Assembly (NCBI GenBank): GCA_903821605.1 | Contig: CAIJLZ010000012.1 | Coordinates: 62,001 to 126,000 of the forward strand | DNA: 64,000 nt | Source of the DNA: an uncultured Sphingomonadales bacterium | Lineage (GTDB): Bacteria > Pseudomonadota > Alphaproteobacteria > Sphingomonadales > Sphingomonadaceae | Reading direction: 5' to 3' | Shown: positions 16,050 to 24,744 of the stretch, in pieces | How positions within the stretch are numbered: the first letter of the stretch is position 1 | Layout of the letters: each line of letters opens with the position of its first letter | Notes under the pieces: generated by a model | What the model saw: the letters and a program-made list of their open reading frames with translations, nothing else | What the model was told of the DNA's origin: nothing | Database searches by the model: none | Program-made: the position numbers and the translations under genes

Positions 16050-17186
16050 TTAACGCGCCACCTCGCCCGTCACCACCTCGCCATTATGTTCGCCCACCAA
16101 TGGCGGCCCCCGCCGAACGGCAAAATCAAAGTCCGTCATGCGGATCGGCAGCGCATATTGCGTGGTCGTCGCCCCACCACCCGACACCTCTGCCACCATG
16201 CCACGCGCCACAGTATTCGCATGGGCGAGCGATTCCTCAAGGGTGAGGACGGGTGACACGCAGGCGTCAACATGCTCGAAGATGACCATCCATTGATCAA
16301 GGCTGCGGGTTGCGATCACGGCCGCAATCTCCGACACTGCCGCTTCCAGCCCAGCCCCCATATCCCAGCCTCGGGCAATCAAATCGGGGCGTTCAATCGC
16401 GGTGCAGAATGCGTGCCAGAATTTCGGCTCCAGCGCTCCAACCGCAAGATAGCGACCATCCGCCGTGCGGTAGGTGCGATAGCAAGGCAGCCCACCCGAT
16501 AGAATATCCCGGCCCGGCACCGGGTCACGCCCGCCAAACATCATTTTCGACGCCAGCGCCGCGACATTAAGCGCCATGGCGGTATCTGTCAGCGAAATAT
16601 CAATATGACGACCTTGGCCGGTGCGTTGCACATCAAACAGCGCAGCGAGAATAGCGACGGCAGAGGTCAGCGATCCCCCGCCCAGATCAGCGACCGGCAC
16701 CGCGCCCGGCGAGGGGCGACTGCCATCAATCACATTCTGCCCAACGATCCCCGCATAGCTTTGGTAATTAATGTCGTGCCCAGCCTTGTGCGCCAGCGGC
16801 CCGTTCTGCCCATAGCCGGTGATCGAGCAATAAATCAGCCGCGGGTTGATCGCGCGCACCTCATCCCAACCAAGGCCGAGCCGGGCCATGACACCGGGAC
16901 GAAAACCTTCCACCAGAATATCGGCGTCCGCCATCAAACGACGAACGACCGCCACGCCATCCGGCTGCTTCAGGTCAAGGGCAACCGAACGCTTGTTGCG
17001 ATTGGTGACGTGGAAAATCCCGCCCGGCGGCGTGCCCTCCGGTCCGCGCGCGGCCTCCCCGGCGCCCGGCGGCTCGATCTTGGTCACATCCGCGCCAAGG
17101 TCGGCCAGATATTGGGTGCAAATCGCGCCCGGCAGAAGCGCCGTAAAATCAAGCACCTTGACGTCGGAGAGCGGCAGACGAGTCAT
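16050..17186 (-). CDS. CaiB/BaiF-family protein, alpha-methylacyl-CoA racemase type
   Basis: A 378-aa family III CoA-transferase-fold enzyme. The catalytic pair of alpha-methylacyl-CoA racemase is visible: His137 in AGHDINYQSYAG and Asp167 in VADLGGGSL, with the same 30-residue spacing as in the characterised mycobacterial racemase. This predicts interconversion of 2R and 2S methyl-branched acyl-CoAs so that acyl-CoA dehydrogenase can act. The ATG at 17186 lies 4 bp after the dehydrogenase stop and has GAGGG upstream. It ends the operon of two dehydrogenase genes. Other CaiB relatives transfer CoA, so racemase activity is a strong inference, not proof. Confidence 0.8.
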   Translation of the reverse strand: MTRLPLSDVKVLDFTALLPGAICTQYLADLGADVTKIEPPGAGEAARGPEGTPPGGIFHVTNRNKRSVALDLKQPDGVAVVRRLMADADILVEGFRPGVMARLGLGWDEVRAINPRLIYCSITGYGQNGPLAHKAGHDINYQSYAGIVGQNVIDGSRPSPGAVPVADLGGGSLTSAVAILAALFDVQRTGQGRHIDISLTDTAMALNVAALASKMMFGGRDPVPGRDILSGGLPCYRTYRTADGRYLAVGALEPKFWHAFCTAIERPDLIARGWDMGAGLEAAVSEIAAVIATRSLDQWMVIFEHVDACVSPVLTLEESLAHANTVARGMVAEVSGGGATTTQYALPIRMTDFDFAVRRGPPLVGEHNGEVVTGEVAR

Positions 17187-17190
17187 GGCT

Positions 17191-18417
17191 TCAACCCTCA
17201 AGCGTGCGGAACGGCACATCCCGGTCAGTCCGGATCTCACCGGGCAGACCGAGCACGCGTTCGGCAATCGTATTCTTCTGGATTTCGTCCGTGCCGCCCG
17301 CAATCCGCGCGCCGGGGCCGGAAATCCACAACATCTGCGGCATGCGCCATTGTTGACCAAGGTCGCTCGCCGCGATCAACCCTTCGGCCCCGCCGAGTTC
17401 GACGGCCAGCGCGCCGCCCGTCTGAAACGCACGCGCGCCGATCAGCTTGACCGCCGCCATTTCAGGCCCGGGGCTTACCCCCTTGGAAATCGCGCTCATA
17501 CCGCGCCGGACGATCAGGTCCACGCCAAATTGGCGGATATAGGCGTCGGCAATACCGGCCCGGACGCACCGGTCCTCAATCGCCGGACGGCCACCCCATT
17601 GCGCCTGTTTCGCGAGATCGACGAGTTGGTCATACAGATCGCCCGAGAAATTTTCGCCGAGCGAGAAGCGTTCCTGCATCAGCGTGCTGAGCATGACTTT
17701 CCACCCCTGACCTTCCGGTCCGAGGCGAGCACTGTCCGCAATTCGGACATCGGTCAAAAAGACTTCGTTGAAGTGCGGCTCATCGGTCGCCTGCCGGATC
17801 AGCCGGACATCGACGCCCGGCGCCTTCATGTCGAGGATGAACATGGTCAGCCCCTTGGCCTTGGGCTGATCCCAATCGGTACGCGCCAGCAAAATACCGT
17901 AATCGGCATTATGCGCGCCCGACGTCCACACTTTCTGGCCATTGATGACCCACTCATCGCCGACTTTTTCTGCCCGTGTCCGGACATTGCCCAGATCGGA
18001 CCCGGCGGCAGGCTCAGAAAATAGCTGGCACCAGATATGATCGCCCTTCAAGGCGGGTGCGAGATTGCGCGCCTTTTGCTCTGGCGTTCCCCACATCGCC
18101 ACGGTCGGCAACGCCGTGCCAAGACTGACCTCGAAAATCAGTCCGGGGACCAGAAATTTCGCCTCTTCCTGGGCATAGACAACCTGCATCGCCGGGCTAC
18201 CGCCCAGCCCGCCCATTTCCTTGGGCCAAGGAATGGCCGCATAGCCCGCCGCCGCCTTGGTCGCCTGCCATGCTTTGGCAGCGGCGAGATAGGCCTCACG
18301 ATCCAGCCCATCACCGAATTTTTCATCGCGCCGTTGACGCCGGGTCGCATGGGTTTCCAGCCAGTCACGCACTTGTGCGCGGAAAACTGCTTCGTCCGGG
18401 GTGTCGTTGAAGTCCAT
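17191..18417 (-). CDS. Acyl-CoA dehydrogenase, large subunit of a likely heteromeric enzyme
   Basis: A 408-aa FAD-dependent dehydrogenase that makes the 2,3-enoyl-CoA. It has LFSEPAAGSDLGNVRTRA, the substrate/FAD loop WVINGQKVWTSGAHNADYG and the C-terminal GGTDEIQKNTIAERVLGLP. The best start is the ATG at 18417, which overlaps the stop of the upstream dehydrogenase gene by one base (TGATG). Such adjacent, unequal dehydrogenase pairs are typical of alpha2beta2 enzymes of steroid side-chain degradation (FadE26/27, FadE28/29 style). One subunit usually lacks part of the active site. Confidence 0.88.
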   Translation of the reverse strand: MDFNDTPDEAVFRAQVRDWLETHATRRQRRDEKFGDGLDREAYLAAAKAWQATKAAAGYAAIPWPKEMGGLGGSPAMQVVYAQEEAKFLVPGLIFEVSLGTALPTVAMWGTPEQKARNLAPALKGDHIWCQLFSEPAAGSDLGNVRTRAEKVGDEWVINGQKVWTSGAHNADYGILLARTDWDQPKAKGLTMFILDMKAPGVDVRLIRQATDEPHFNEVFLTDVRIADSARLGPEGQGWKVMLSTLMQERFSLGENFSGDLYDQLVDLAKQAQWGGRPAIEDRCVRAGIADAYIRQFGVDLIVRRGMSAISKGVSPGPEMAAVKLIGARAFQTGGALAVELGGAEGLIAASDLGQQWRMPQMLWISGPGARIAGGTDEIQKNTIAERVLGLPGEIRTDRDVPFRTLEG

Positions 18418-19508
18418 CACGCAGCCTTTTCAATAAGGGTCGTGGCAAGCCGTTCGCGCCAATAATGTTCGTTGCCGATGATCTGCCCCAGCCAGCGCGC
18501 CCGACGCAGGTGGAGGTGGCAATCCATTTCCCACGTAAAGCCGATACCCCCATGCAGGTGCAGGCTTTCCTCCGCCGCCAGCGTATAAGCGGCGGTCGCA
18601 GCCACCCGTGCAGCCGCCGCTGCACGCGTCAGTTCGTCTGCGCCCGTCGCCAGCGCCCAGGCCCCATAATAGGCATGGGCCCGCGCCAATTCGATGCTGG
18701 CAAAAATGTCCGCCAGCTTGTGCTTGACCGCTTGGAAGCTCCCGATCACGCGCCCGAACGCGCGGCGTTCAAGTGCATAGTCACGCGCCGCATATAATGC
18801 GCGCTCGGCCCCACCGACCTGTTCGAACGCCATCAGCACCGCCGCGCCATCGGTGACGGTTGCAGCGATTTGTTGGCCGCCATGCGCGGCGAGTAGCTCG
18901 ACCGTCGCACCATCACAGACAATCTGTGCCAGCGGTCGGGTTGGATCAAGCGACGCCTGTGCCGTCCGGCGCACCCCTGCCCCGTCCAGTCCCACCAAGA
19001 CCAGCGCATCGTCCACCAGCACCACGCAGAGCTGCGCCGCCATGCCATCCGGCACCGCATTCAAGGTCGCGAACAGCCTGCCATTTTCGATCCGGCTCGG
19101 CTCAACCACCAGCGCGTGCTGGCCATGCGCGGCGATCATGGCGGTGGCAATCGCTTCACCGCTGGCAAGACGTGGCAACCACTCGGCCTGCTGCGCCTCG
19201 CTCCCCGCCCGACGGATCACCTCGGCAGCCATATAGATCGACGAGACAAGCGGCACGGCGGCAAGCGCCCGGCCCGCCTCTTCCGCCACCAGACACAATT
19301 CCAACAGGCCCATGCCTGCCCCGCCATGCGCCTCTGGCAGCGCGAGGCCAAGCGCGCCCAACCCCGCAAGCTGGGTCCATGTGTCGGCGCAATAGAGGCT
19401 TTCGCCTTCCAGCACGCGGCGCACTGCCGATGAGGTGCTATAATCGGACAACATCCGCCGCACCTCTTCTTGCAGGCGGCGCTGGTCTTCTGAAAAATCG
19501 AAGTTCAT
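18417..19508 (-). CDS. Acyl-CoA dehydrogenase, small subunit of a likely heteromeric enzyme
   Basis: A 363-aa protein of the acyl-CoA dehydrogenase fold, shorter than the usual 380-400. It begins MNFDFSEDQRRLQEEVRRML and retains the C-terminal helical domain (AFGRVIGSFQAVKHKLADIF, then ESLHLHGGIGFTWEMDCHLH). The middle beta-domain is divergent, and the FAD-contacting loop seen in the partner is not obvious. The ATG at 19508 has AGGA before it. The in-frame extension to 19637 overlaps the FadB/J-like gene and is rejected. It is translationally coupled to the large subunit. Confidence 0.85.
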   Translation of the reverse strand: MNFDFSEDQRRLQEEVRRMLSDYSTSSAVRRVLEGESLYCADTWTQLAGLGALGLALPEAHGGAGMGLLELCLVAEEAGRALAAVPLVSSIYMAAEVIRRAGSEAQQAEWLPRLASGEAIATAMIAAHGQHALVVEPSRIENGRLFATLNAVPDGMAAQLCVVLVDDALVLVGLDGAGVRRTAQASLDPTRPLAQIVCDGATVELLAAHGGQQIAATVTDGAAVLMAFEQVGGAERALYAARDYALERRAFGRVIGSFQAVKHKLADIFASIELARAHAYYGAWALATGADELTRAAAAARVAATAAYTLAAEESLHLHGGIGFTWEMDCHLHLRRARWLGQIIGNEHYWRERLATTLIEKAA

Positions 19509-19527
19509 AGGGCGTCCTGTTTCCTGT

Positions 19528-21699
19528 TCACGCGCTGCGGCGCAGGCCGGGGGAAGGCGCAGCATGCGCGCCATGGAAAGTTTGGCCACTGGCCGCCATT
19601 TCCCGCACCAGATCCGGGATCGCGTATAAATCGCCATAGCTCGTCCGCAGGCGATCGCATTCCGCCACGACCGCCGTCAGCCCCAGCGTATCCATGGCGG
19701 CAAATGGCCCGCCCAGATAACCGGGGAAGCCAACGCCCAGCGTCGCGCCCAGATCACCGTCGATCACATCGATCAATATGCCTTCGGCAAAGCAACGCGC
19801 CCCTTCGGCCAACTGCGCATAAAGGATGCGCTTCTTGACTTCCTCAATGTCCGGCTGGTGGGCGAGGCTGGGCAGCATGGCCGAAAGGCCCGCCCACAAA
19901 CGCTTGTCACCATCGGGGCCATAGTCAAAGAACCCCTGCCCATTTTTCATGCCATATCGCCCGGCGTCGAACAGCTTGCCAATCACGCCCAGTTTCGGCG
20001 CCACGCCGCGTTCCTTGGCCTGTGCAACACCAGCGTGATAGCTGACATCCAGCCCGATCGAATCGGAAATCGTCAACGCGCCCATCGGCATACCCACCAT
20101 CCGCGCGCCGTTTTCGATCAGTGCAGGGTTAACGCCTTGTTCCAGCATATCGAGGCTGGCCGTCACGAACGACCCGATGAAGCGGGTGGTGAAAAAGCCG
20201 GGGCCGTCGTTCACCGTAATCGGGGTCTTGCGGAGTGCGCCGACGAAATCGAGCGCCTGCGCCCAGCTCGTATCATCCGTTGCATCGCCCTTGATGATTT
20301 CCACCAGCGGCATGCGTTCCGCCGGCGAGAAGAAGTGCAGGCCGATGAAGCGTTCGGGCCGGTCCGAATATCCGGCCAAGCTAGAAATCGGCAGGCCCGA
20401 TGTATTGGACGCGATCAGCACATCTTTAGGAAGCGCCGCCCCGATGCGGGCGATCACGTCCTGCTTCACGGCGCGATCCTCAAACACGGATTCGATGACA
20501 AGCTGCACCTCCGCAAGCCCGTCATAGCCATCGGCGGGATGGATGCGAGAAAGAATAGCGTCTTGCTTCGCCGGGGTGGTGCGGCCTTTTTCAAGATCAC
20601 GCGCCAGACGTTTCGCAGCATAGGCCTTGCCCTTTTCCGCCAAGGCCATGTCCCGATCGATCAGCACCACATCCATGCCCGCCTTCGCCGCAGCAAAGGC
20701 GATACCGGCGCCCATCGTACCCGCACCGATCACGGCGATCCGGGTGAAGTCCTGTTTCGGCACGCCTTGCGGCCGCGCGGCAAGCCCGTCCGCCTTGCCC
20801 TTGTTGATGAACATGGTGCGGATCAAATTGCCCGCGACCGGATCGAGCATCAACTGGGTGAGATATTTCGATTCCACGCCCAGCGCCTTGTCCATCGGCA
20901 ACTGCAAGCCTTCATAAAGCGCGGCGAGAATCTTTTCGGGGGCCGGATAATTCCCAAAGCCATTGGCCCGCGTCATCGTGTTGCTGATCATGAAGGTGTT
21001 GCGGAAATTCGGGTCCATCGTCCCCGCCCCGCCCGGAATGCGGAAGCCCTTCTTGTCCCATGGCTGCACCGCATCGGCGTGCTCGCGCAGCCAAGCCTTG
21101 GCGACATCGACCAGTTCCGCTTTTGGGGCCACCGCGTGGACCAGCCCCATTTTCAGGGCGTCGGCCGGATTGGCATTCTTGCCCTGCATCATCATCGGCA
21201 AGGCTTTCTGCAAGCCCACAAGGCGCGGCAGGCGCTGGCTGCCGCCACCGCCCGGCATCAGGCCGACCATGCTTTCCGGCAGACCAAGCATGATGCGTGG
21301 ATCATCGGCGACCACGCGATAATGACAGGCCATGGCGATTTCCAGACCGCCGCCCAGCGCCAGCCCATTGATCGCGCAGGCCACCGGCTTGCCAGCCGTT
21401 TCCAGCCAGCGGAGCAAGCGCGAAAGATAGGAAAAGACGTGGACAATTTCCGCCCCCGTCATGCCGCTATGGTCATAGCCGCCGCCAATCTGCTTAAGAT
21501 CGCCGCCCGCCACAAACGAGTCCTTCGCCGAGGTCAGCACGATCGCCTTCACCGCGTCATCCGCCATGGCGGCACGCAAGGCGGCCTCCAGCGGATTGGT
21601 CAGCGCTGGGCCAAGCGTGTTCATCTTTTCGCCCGGCAGATCCATGACGAGGGTGCAGATGCCATCGGCATCAATCGTGGTCGTGATTGCTTCGCTCAT
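19528..21699 (-). CDS. fadJ: Enoyl-CoA hydratase / 3-hydroxyacyl-CoA dehydrogenase fusion (FadB/FadJ-like)
   Basis: A 723-aa bifunctional beta-oxidation enzyme. The N-terminal crotonase domain (residues 1-190) has GGGLE with Glu120 and LPES with Glu142, the two catalytic glutamates. The NAD-binding domain starts at RIAVIGAGTMGAGI (GxGxxG near 325-330), and the 3-hydroxyacyl-CoA dehydrogenase C-terminal domains follow (GLHFFSPAERMPLVEI, VNDGPGFFTTR). Length matches FadB/FadJ alpha subunits. The thiolase gene lies 13 bp upstream, giving the usual beta-alpha gene pair. GAGGGGAG precedes the ATG. Confidence 0.93.
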   Translation of the reverse strand: MSEAITTTIDADGICTLVMDLPGEKMNTLGPALTNPLEAALRAAMADDAVKAIVLTSAKDSFVAGGDLKQIGGGYDHSGMTGAEIVHVFSYLSRLLRWLETAGKPVACAINGLALGGGLEIAMACHYRVVADDPRIMLGLPESMVGLMPGGGGSQRLPRLVGLQKALPMMMQGKNANPADALKMGLVHAVAPKAELVDVAKAWLREHADAVQPWDKKGFRIPGGAGTMDPNFRNTFMISNTMTRANGFGNYPAPEKILAALYEGLQLPMDKALGVESKYLTQLMLDPVAGNLIRTMFINKGKADGLAARPQGVPKQDFTRIAVIGAGTMGAGIAFAAAKAGMDVVLIDRDMALAEKGKAYAAKRLARDLEKGRTTPAKQDAILSRIHPADGYDGLAEVQLVIESVFEDRAVKQDVIARIGAALPKDVLIASNTSGLPISSLAGYSDRPERFIGLHFFSPAERMPLVEIIKGDATDDTSWAQALDFVGALRKTPITVNDGPGFFTTRFIGSFVTASLDMLEQGVNPALIENGARMVGMPMGALTISDSIGLDVSYHAGVAQAKERGVAPKLGVIGKLFDAGRYGMKNGQGFFDYGPDGDKRLWAGLSAMLPSLAHQPDIEEVKKRILYAQLAEGARCFAEGILIDVIDGDLGATLGVGFPGYLGGPFAAMDTLGLTAVVAECDRLRTSYGDLYAIPDLVREMAASGQTFHGAHAAPSPGLRRSA

Positions 21700-21712
21700 T
21701 GTCCCGCTCCCC

Positions 21713-22927
21713 TCAATTCACCCGTTCCAGCACCATGGCGATGCCCATGCCGCCCGCTGCGCACAGCGAGACAAGGCCAAGGCCAAGGCCGCGCCGTTCC
21801 ATTTCATCAAGCAGGGTGCCCGCGATCATCGCGCCCGACGCCCCCAGCGGGTGCCCCATGGCAATCGCGCCGCCATTCACGTTCATCCGGTCATGCGGGA
21901 TATTCATCGTGTCCATCAACCGCAGCGGCACGGCGGCAAAGGCTTCATTCAACTCCCACAGATCGATATCGCCAGCGGTCAACCCGGCTACCGCCAGGGC
22001 GCGCTCACAGGCAGGTGTCGGCCCATCAAGCATCAAAATGGGTTCGGAACCGATGCTGATGAACGACCGAATGCGCGCACGCGGGCGCTTGCCAAGCCGA
22101 TCCCCTGCGTCCGCAGAACCGATCAACATCAAGCCAGCCCCGTCAACAATGCCGGAACTGGTCGCCGCCGTGTGCACATGTTCAATGCGATCGACTTGCG
22201 GATAACGCTGGATCGCGACCCCGTCGAAACCCATGCTGGCGCCCATTTCCTTGAATGCCGGCTTCAACGCACCCAGCGATGCCATCGTCGCGTCCGGGCG
22301 GAAATGCTCGTCACGATCAAGCAACACCGTGCCCATGACATCGACCACCGGCACGATAGAGCGTCCAAACCAGCCCTGCGCCCACGCATGGGCCGCGCGC
22401 TGGTGGCTCGCCAGTGCATAGGCATCAAGGTCCGTACGTGAATAGCCATTGAGGGTGGCGAGCAAATCCGCGCTGACGCCCTGCATCACGAACGGCTTGT
22501 GAAAGCTAACCGCAGGATCAACCCCGTGCGGCCCGCCGCCATCTGAACCCATCGGCACGCGCGACATGCTTTCCACGCCGCCCGCAATCGCCAGATCGGC
22601 CATGCCGCAACCGATCTTCGCCGTGACAATGCTGACCGCCTCCAACGCCGAGGCGCAGGCTCGATTAATCTGCAGGCCCGGCGCGCGATCCGTGAAGCCC
22701 GCGAGCAATGGCGCGATACGCGGCAGGGTTGCGCCCTGTTCGCCCGCCGCCGATACCGTCCCCATCACCACTTCATCGATGCTGTCCGCAGGCAGGGTGT
22801 TGCGATCTTTCAGGGCGACCATCAACTGACGCGACATCTCGACCGAAGTCGCCTCGTGCAGCCCGCCATCGGGCTTACCGCGCCCACGGGGGGTGCGAAC
22901 GTGATCGTAAATGAAGACCTCGCGCAT
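21713..22927 (-). CDS. Acetyl-CoA C-acyltransferase (thiolase)
   Basis: A 404-aa thiolase completing beta-oxidation by CoA-dependent cleavage of 3-ketoacyl-CoA. The nucleophilic Cys91 is in INRACASALEA. The C-terminal catalytic elements are ELNEAFAAV, NVNGGAIAMGHPLGASG (His) and SLCAAGGMGIA (Cys). The ATG at 22927 follows GGGAGAG. It is the first gene of the minus-strand operon thiolase, fadJ, two acyl-CoA dehydrogenase genes, racemase. The putative TetR operator site 2 is 30 bp upstream. Confidence 0.93.
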   Translation of the reverse strand: MREVFIYDHVRTPRGRGKPDGGLHEATSVEMSRQLMVALKDRNTLPADSIDEVVMGTVSAAGEQGATLPRIAPLLAGFTDRAPGLQINRACASALEAVSIVTAKIGCGMADLAIAGGVESMSRVPMGSDGGGPHGVDPAVSFHKPFVMQGVSADLLATLNGYSRTDLDAYALASHQRAAHAWAQGWFGRSIVPVVDVMGTVLLDRDEHFRPDATMASLGALKPAFKEMGASMGFDGVAIQRYPQVDRIEHVHTAATSSGIVDGAGLMLIGSADAGDRLGKRPRARIRSFISIGSEPILMLDGPTPACERALAVAGLTAGDIDLWELNEAFAAVPLRLMDTMNIPHDRMNVNGGAIAMGHPLGASGAMIAGTLLDEMERRGLGLGLVSLCAAGGMGIAMVLERVN

Positions 22928-22956
22928 GACTCTCCCATTCCTTCAACTGAATTTCA

Positions 22957-22970
22957 TATAATGCGTTATA
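22957..22970 (+). promoter_or_regulatory. Putative TetR operator (site 2), thiolase operon promoter
   Basis: TATAATGCGTTATA is a near-perfect dyad (TATAA/TTATA arms), 30 bp upstream of the thiolase ATG and about 80 bp from the 3' end of the TetR gene. The identical 14-mer lies in inverse orientation at 14057-14070, and a 12/14 match is at 26376-26389. Confidence 0.65.
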
Positions 22971-23051
22971 AGTTTATCGGCGGAAGTCAAGCGACATCAC
23001 GGCGCAAAACGCATCTTCAGGCCATGAATAAAACCGGGTAGCCCCCGGGTA

Positions 23052-23768
23052 TCAGCTCAGATCGGCGGGCGTTTCCCGGATCACGGCTGCGAGCCGCGCA
23101 CGGTCATGCTGATCGAACAAGCCAAGAAATACGAGCGCAAAGCTGGCCCGCAACTGGATGCGAAGATAATCAGGCGTCCAGTCCTGCGCCGCCCATTGTT
23201 CGAAATTGGCATCAAAGATACGCACGAGCGTGATTTCGATGGCGACTGGCGGCAGGTCTGGCGGCAACAATTGATCGGCGGCGAGGCTTTCGACCAGCGG
23301 GCCGACAATTTGATGGCTCAGCGAGAGATTGAGTTGACGATGTTCCGAGACATCCAGCCCGTAGAGCGCCTTCCACAGATTACGAAACAGACGCCCTTGC
23401 CGCTCATAGGCGACGATCAGCCGGTCAATCACCCCCAATACGCGGTCACTGGCGGGCAGACCTGCCATCCATAAGGTATCGCGGTGAAATCCGCGCACCA
23501 GTCGCTCAAACACCTGAACCAATACCGCCGCTTTGGAGCCGAACAGATTATAGGGTGTGGCGAGGCTAAGGCCGGCCCGCTCGGCCAGTTCAGGCATGGA
23601 AAAACTGCCGTCATCCCGTTCGGCGATCAGGTCGCTCGCCGCCTTGACCAGCCGGCGGCGGCGGTCCTCAATGCCCTGCTGACGCTTGCCCAGCACAGCA
23701 GGCGCGTGTTGCTTGTCTTGTCCTGCCGGATCGCCGTTCATGGGAGGCCGACTAGCATCTTCGCGCAC
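23052..23768 (-). CDS. TetR-family transcriptional regulator
   Basis: A 230-238-aa repressor-type protein. The TetR helix-turn-helix is at SFSMPELAERAGLSLATPYN with the following YNLFGSKAAVLVQVF, and the C-terminal ligand domain follows. The start is uncertain: a GTG at 23768 with a purine-rich leader, or an ATG at 23741. It is read in the same direction as the thiolase operon and precedes it. It is the natural candidate to bind TATAAYGCRTTATA at three promoters of the island. The inducer is probably an acyl-CoA intermediate. Confidence 0.88.
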   Translation of the reverse strand: MREDASRPPMNGDPAGQDKQHAPAVLGKRQQGIEDRRRRLVKAASDLIAERDDGSFSMPELAERAGLSLATPYNLFGSKAAVLVQVFERLVRGFHRDTLWMAGLPASDRVLGVIDRLIVAYERQGRLFRNLWKALYGLDVSEHRQLNLSLSHQIVGPLVESLAADQLLPPDLPPVAIEITLVRIFDANFEQWAAQDWTPDYLRIQLRASFALVFLGLFDQHDRARLAAVIRETPADLS

Positions 23769-23870
23769 GGCCTGCCTAGCCTAAATAGCGCGGCCTGACC
23801 CGCTGCCGCACGTGACAAAACGGGCCGCCGTGCGGTGTAGGAGGGGCGCGTCAGCGCCAGCAAAGTCAAT

Positions 23871-24650
23871 TCAATCCTCGCCGAGGTCCGGCGCCCAAGC
23901 CACGCCATTAATATGGGCACCCCCATCCACGAACAGCGTATTACCGGTCAGATAGGCGCAGTCGTCGCTCGCCAAGAATAGCGCCACGCCGCCAATATCG
24001 GTTTCGGCATCCCCCATGCGCCCCATCGGGTTCGCCTTGTTGATTTCTTCGATCATGCCGGGCTGGGCCGCCATCATACGCCGCGTGGAGGGCGCCATCG
24101 CCGCCGGGCAGATGATGTTGCAGCAAATGCCATAACGCGCCCATTCGCGCGCGGCCGAACGGGTCAGGGCACGGACAGCTTCCTTCGCGACATTATAGTC
24201 GGCGCTGCCCATATGGGCGTTCACCCCATTCAGCGACGCCATGTTGATCACGCGGCCCCAGCCCTGCGCCTTCATATGGGGAAACGCAGCCTGCATCGTC
24301 CATTGACAGGCATAAAGGCCCATTTTCATCGACGTCGCGAACTGATCGTCGGTCTTCGCGTGGATGGGGCCAAGGCCCTGCCCGCGCCAAGCGTTGTTGA
24401 CGAGAATATCCACTCCGCCCGCGTCCGCCATCATCGCAAGGACGCTGGCCTTGTCAGTCACATCAACCTGCACAAACCGGGCCGAACCGCCTTTGGCCAC
24501 GATATCTTCGACACAGGACCGACCACTGGCTGCATCGAATTCGGCGACGATCACATCCGCCCCCTCGCGTGCAAATCGCAGCGCGAGACCGCGACCGATG
24601 CCATCACCAGCGCCCGTTATCACTGCCCTGCGTCCCGCTAACCGTGCCAT
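23871..24650 (-). CDS. Short-chain dehydrogenase/reductase
   Basis: A 259-aa NAD(P)-dependent SDR. The cofactor motif is TGAGDGIGRG (residues 12-21), and NNAW replaces NNAG in the central strand. The catalytic Ser and the Tyr-Lys pair are in MASLNGVNAHMGSADYNVAK. It may oxidise a hydroxyacyl-CoA or ring hydroxyl. AAGGGAGAG precedes the ATG. It belongs to a three-gene minus-strand set (SDR, hydratase homologue, SDR) starting at 26329. The 94-bp gap to the hydratase gene contains a hexanucleotide repeat. Confidence 0.87.
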   Translation of the reverse strand: MARLAGRRAVITGAGDGIGRGLALRFAREGADVIVAEFDAASGRSCVEDIVAKGGSARFVQVDVTDKASVLAMMADAGGVDILVNNAWRGQGLGPIHAKTDDQFATSMKMGLYACQWTMQAAFPHMKAQGWGRVINMASLNGVNAHMGSADYNVAKEAVRALTRSAAREWARYGICCNIICPAAMAPSTRRMMAAQPGMIEEINKANPMGRMGDAETDIGGVALFLASDDCAYLTGNTLFVDGGAHINGVAWAPDLGED

Positions 24651-24676
24651 TCTTCTCTCCCTTTCGCGCCTTGCCC

Positions 24677-24709
24677 CATCCGCATCCGCATCCGCATCCG
24701 CATCCGCAT
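24677..24709 (+). repeat. Hexanucleotide tandem repeat CATCCG, 5.5 copies
   Basis: Five exact CATCCG units plus CAT fill positions 24677-24709, in the gap between the hydratase homologue stop and the SDR ribosome site. Copy number could vary by slippage and change the spacing inside the operon. Confidence 0.85.
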
Positions 24710-24744
24710 GCTGTCTATCGCGCTATCGCTTAAAGCTCAAATCG

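Noticed and set aside
19858..22059. 733-codon open frame on the plus strand
   Set aside because: It lies wholly opposite the FadB/J-like gene and the thiolase, which have clear catalytic motifs. The frame is open because of high GC codon bias, and its product (rich in His, Arg, Gln) has no family features.
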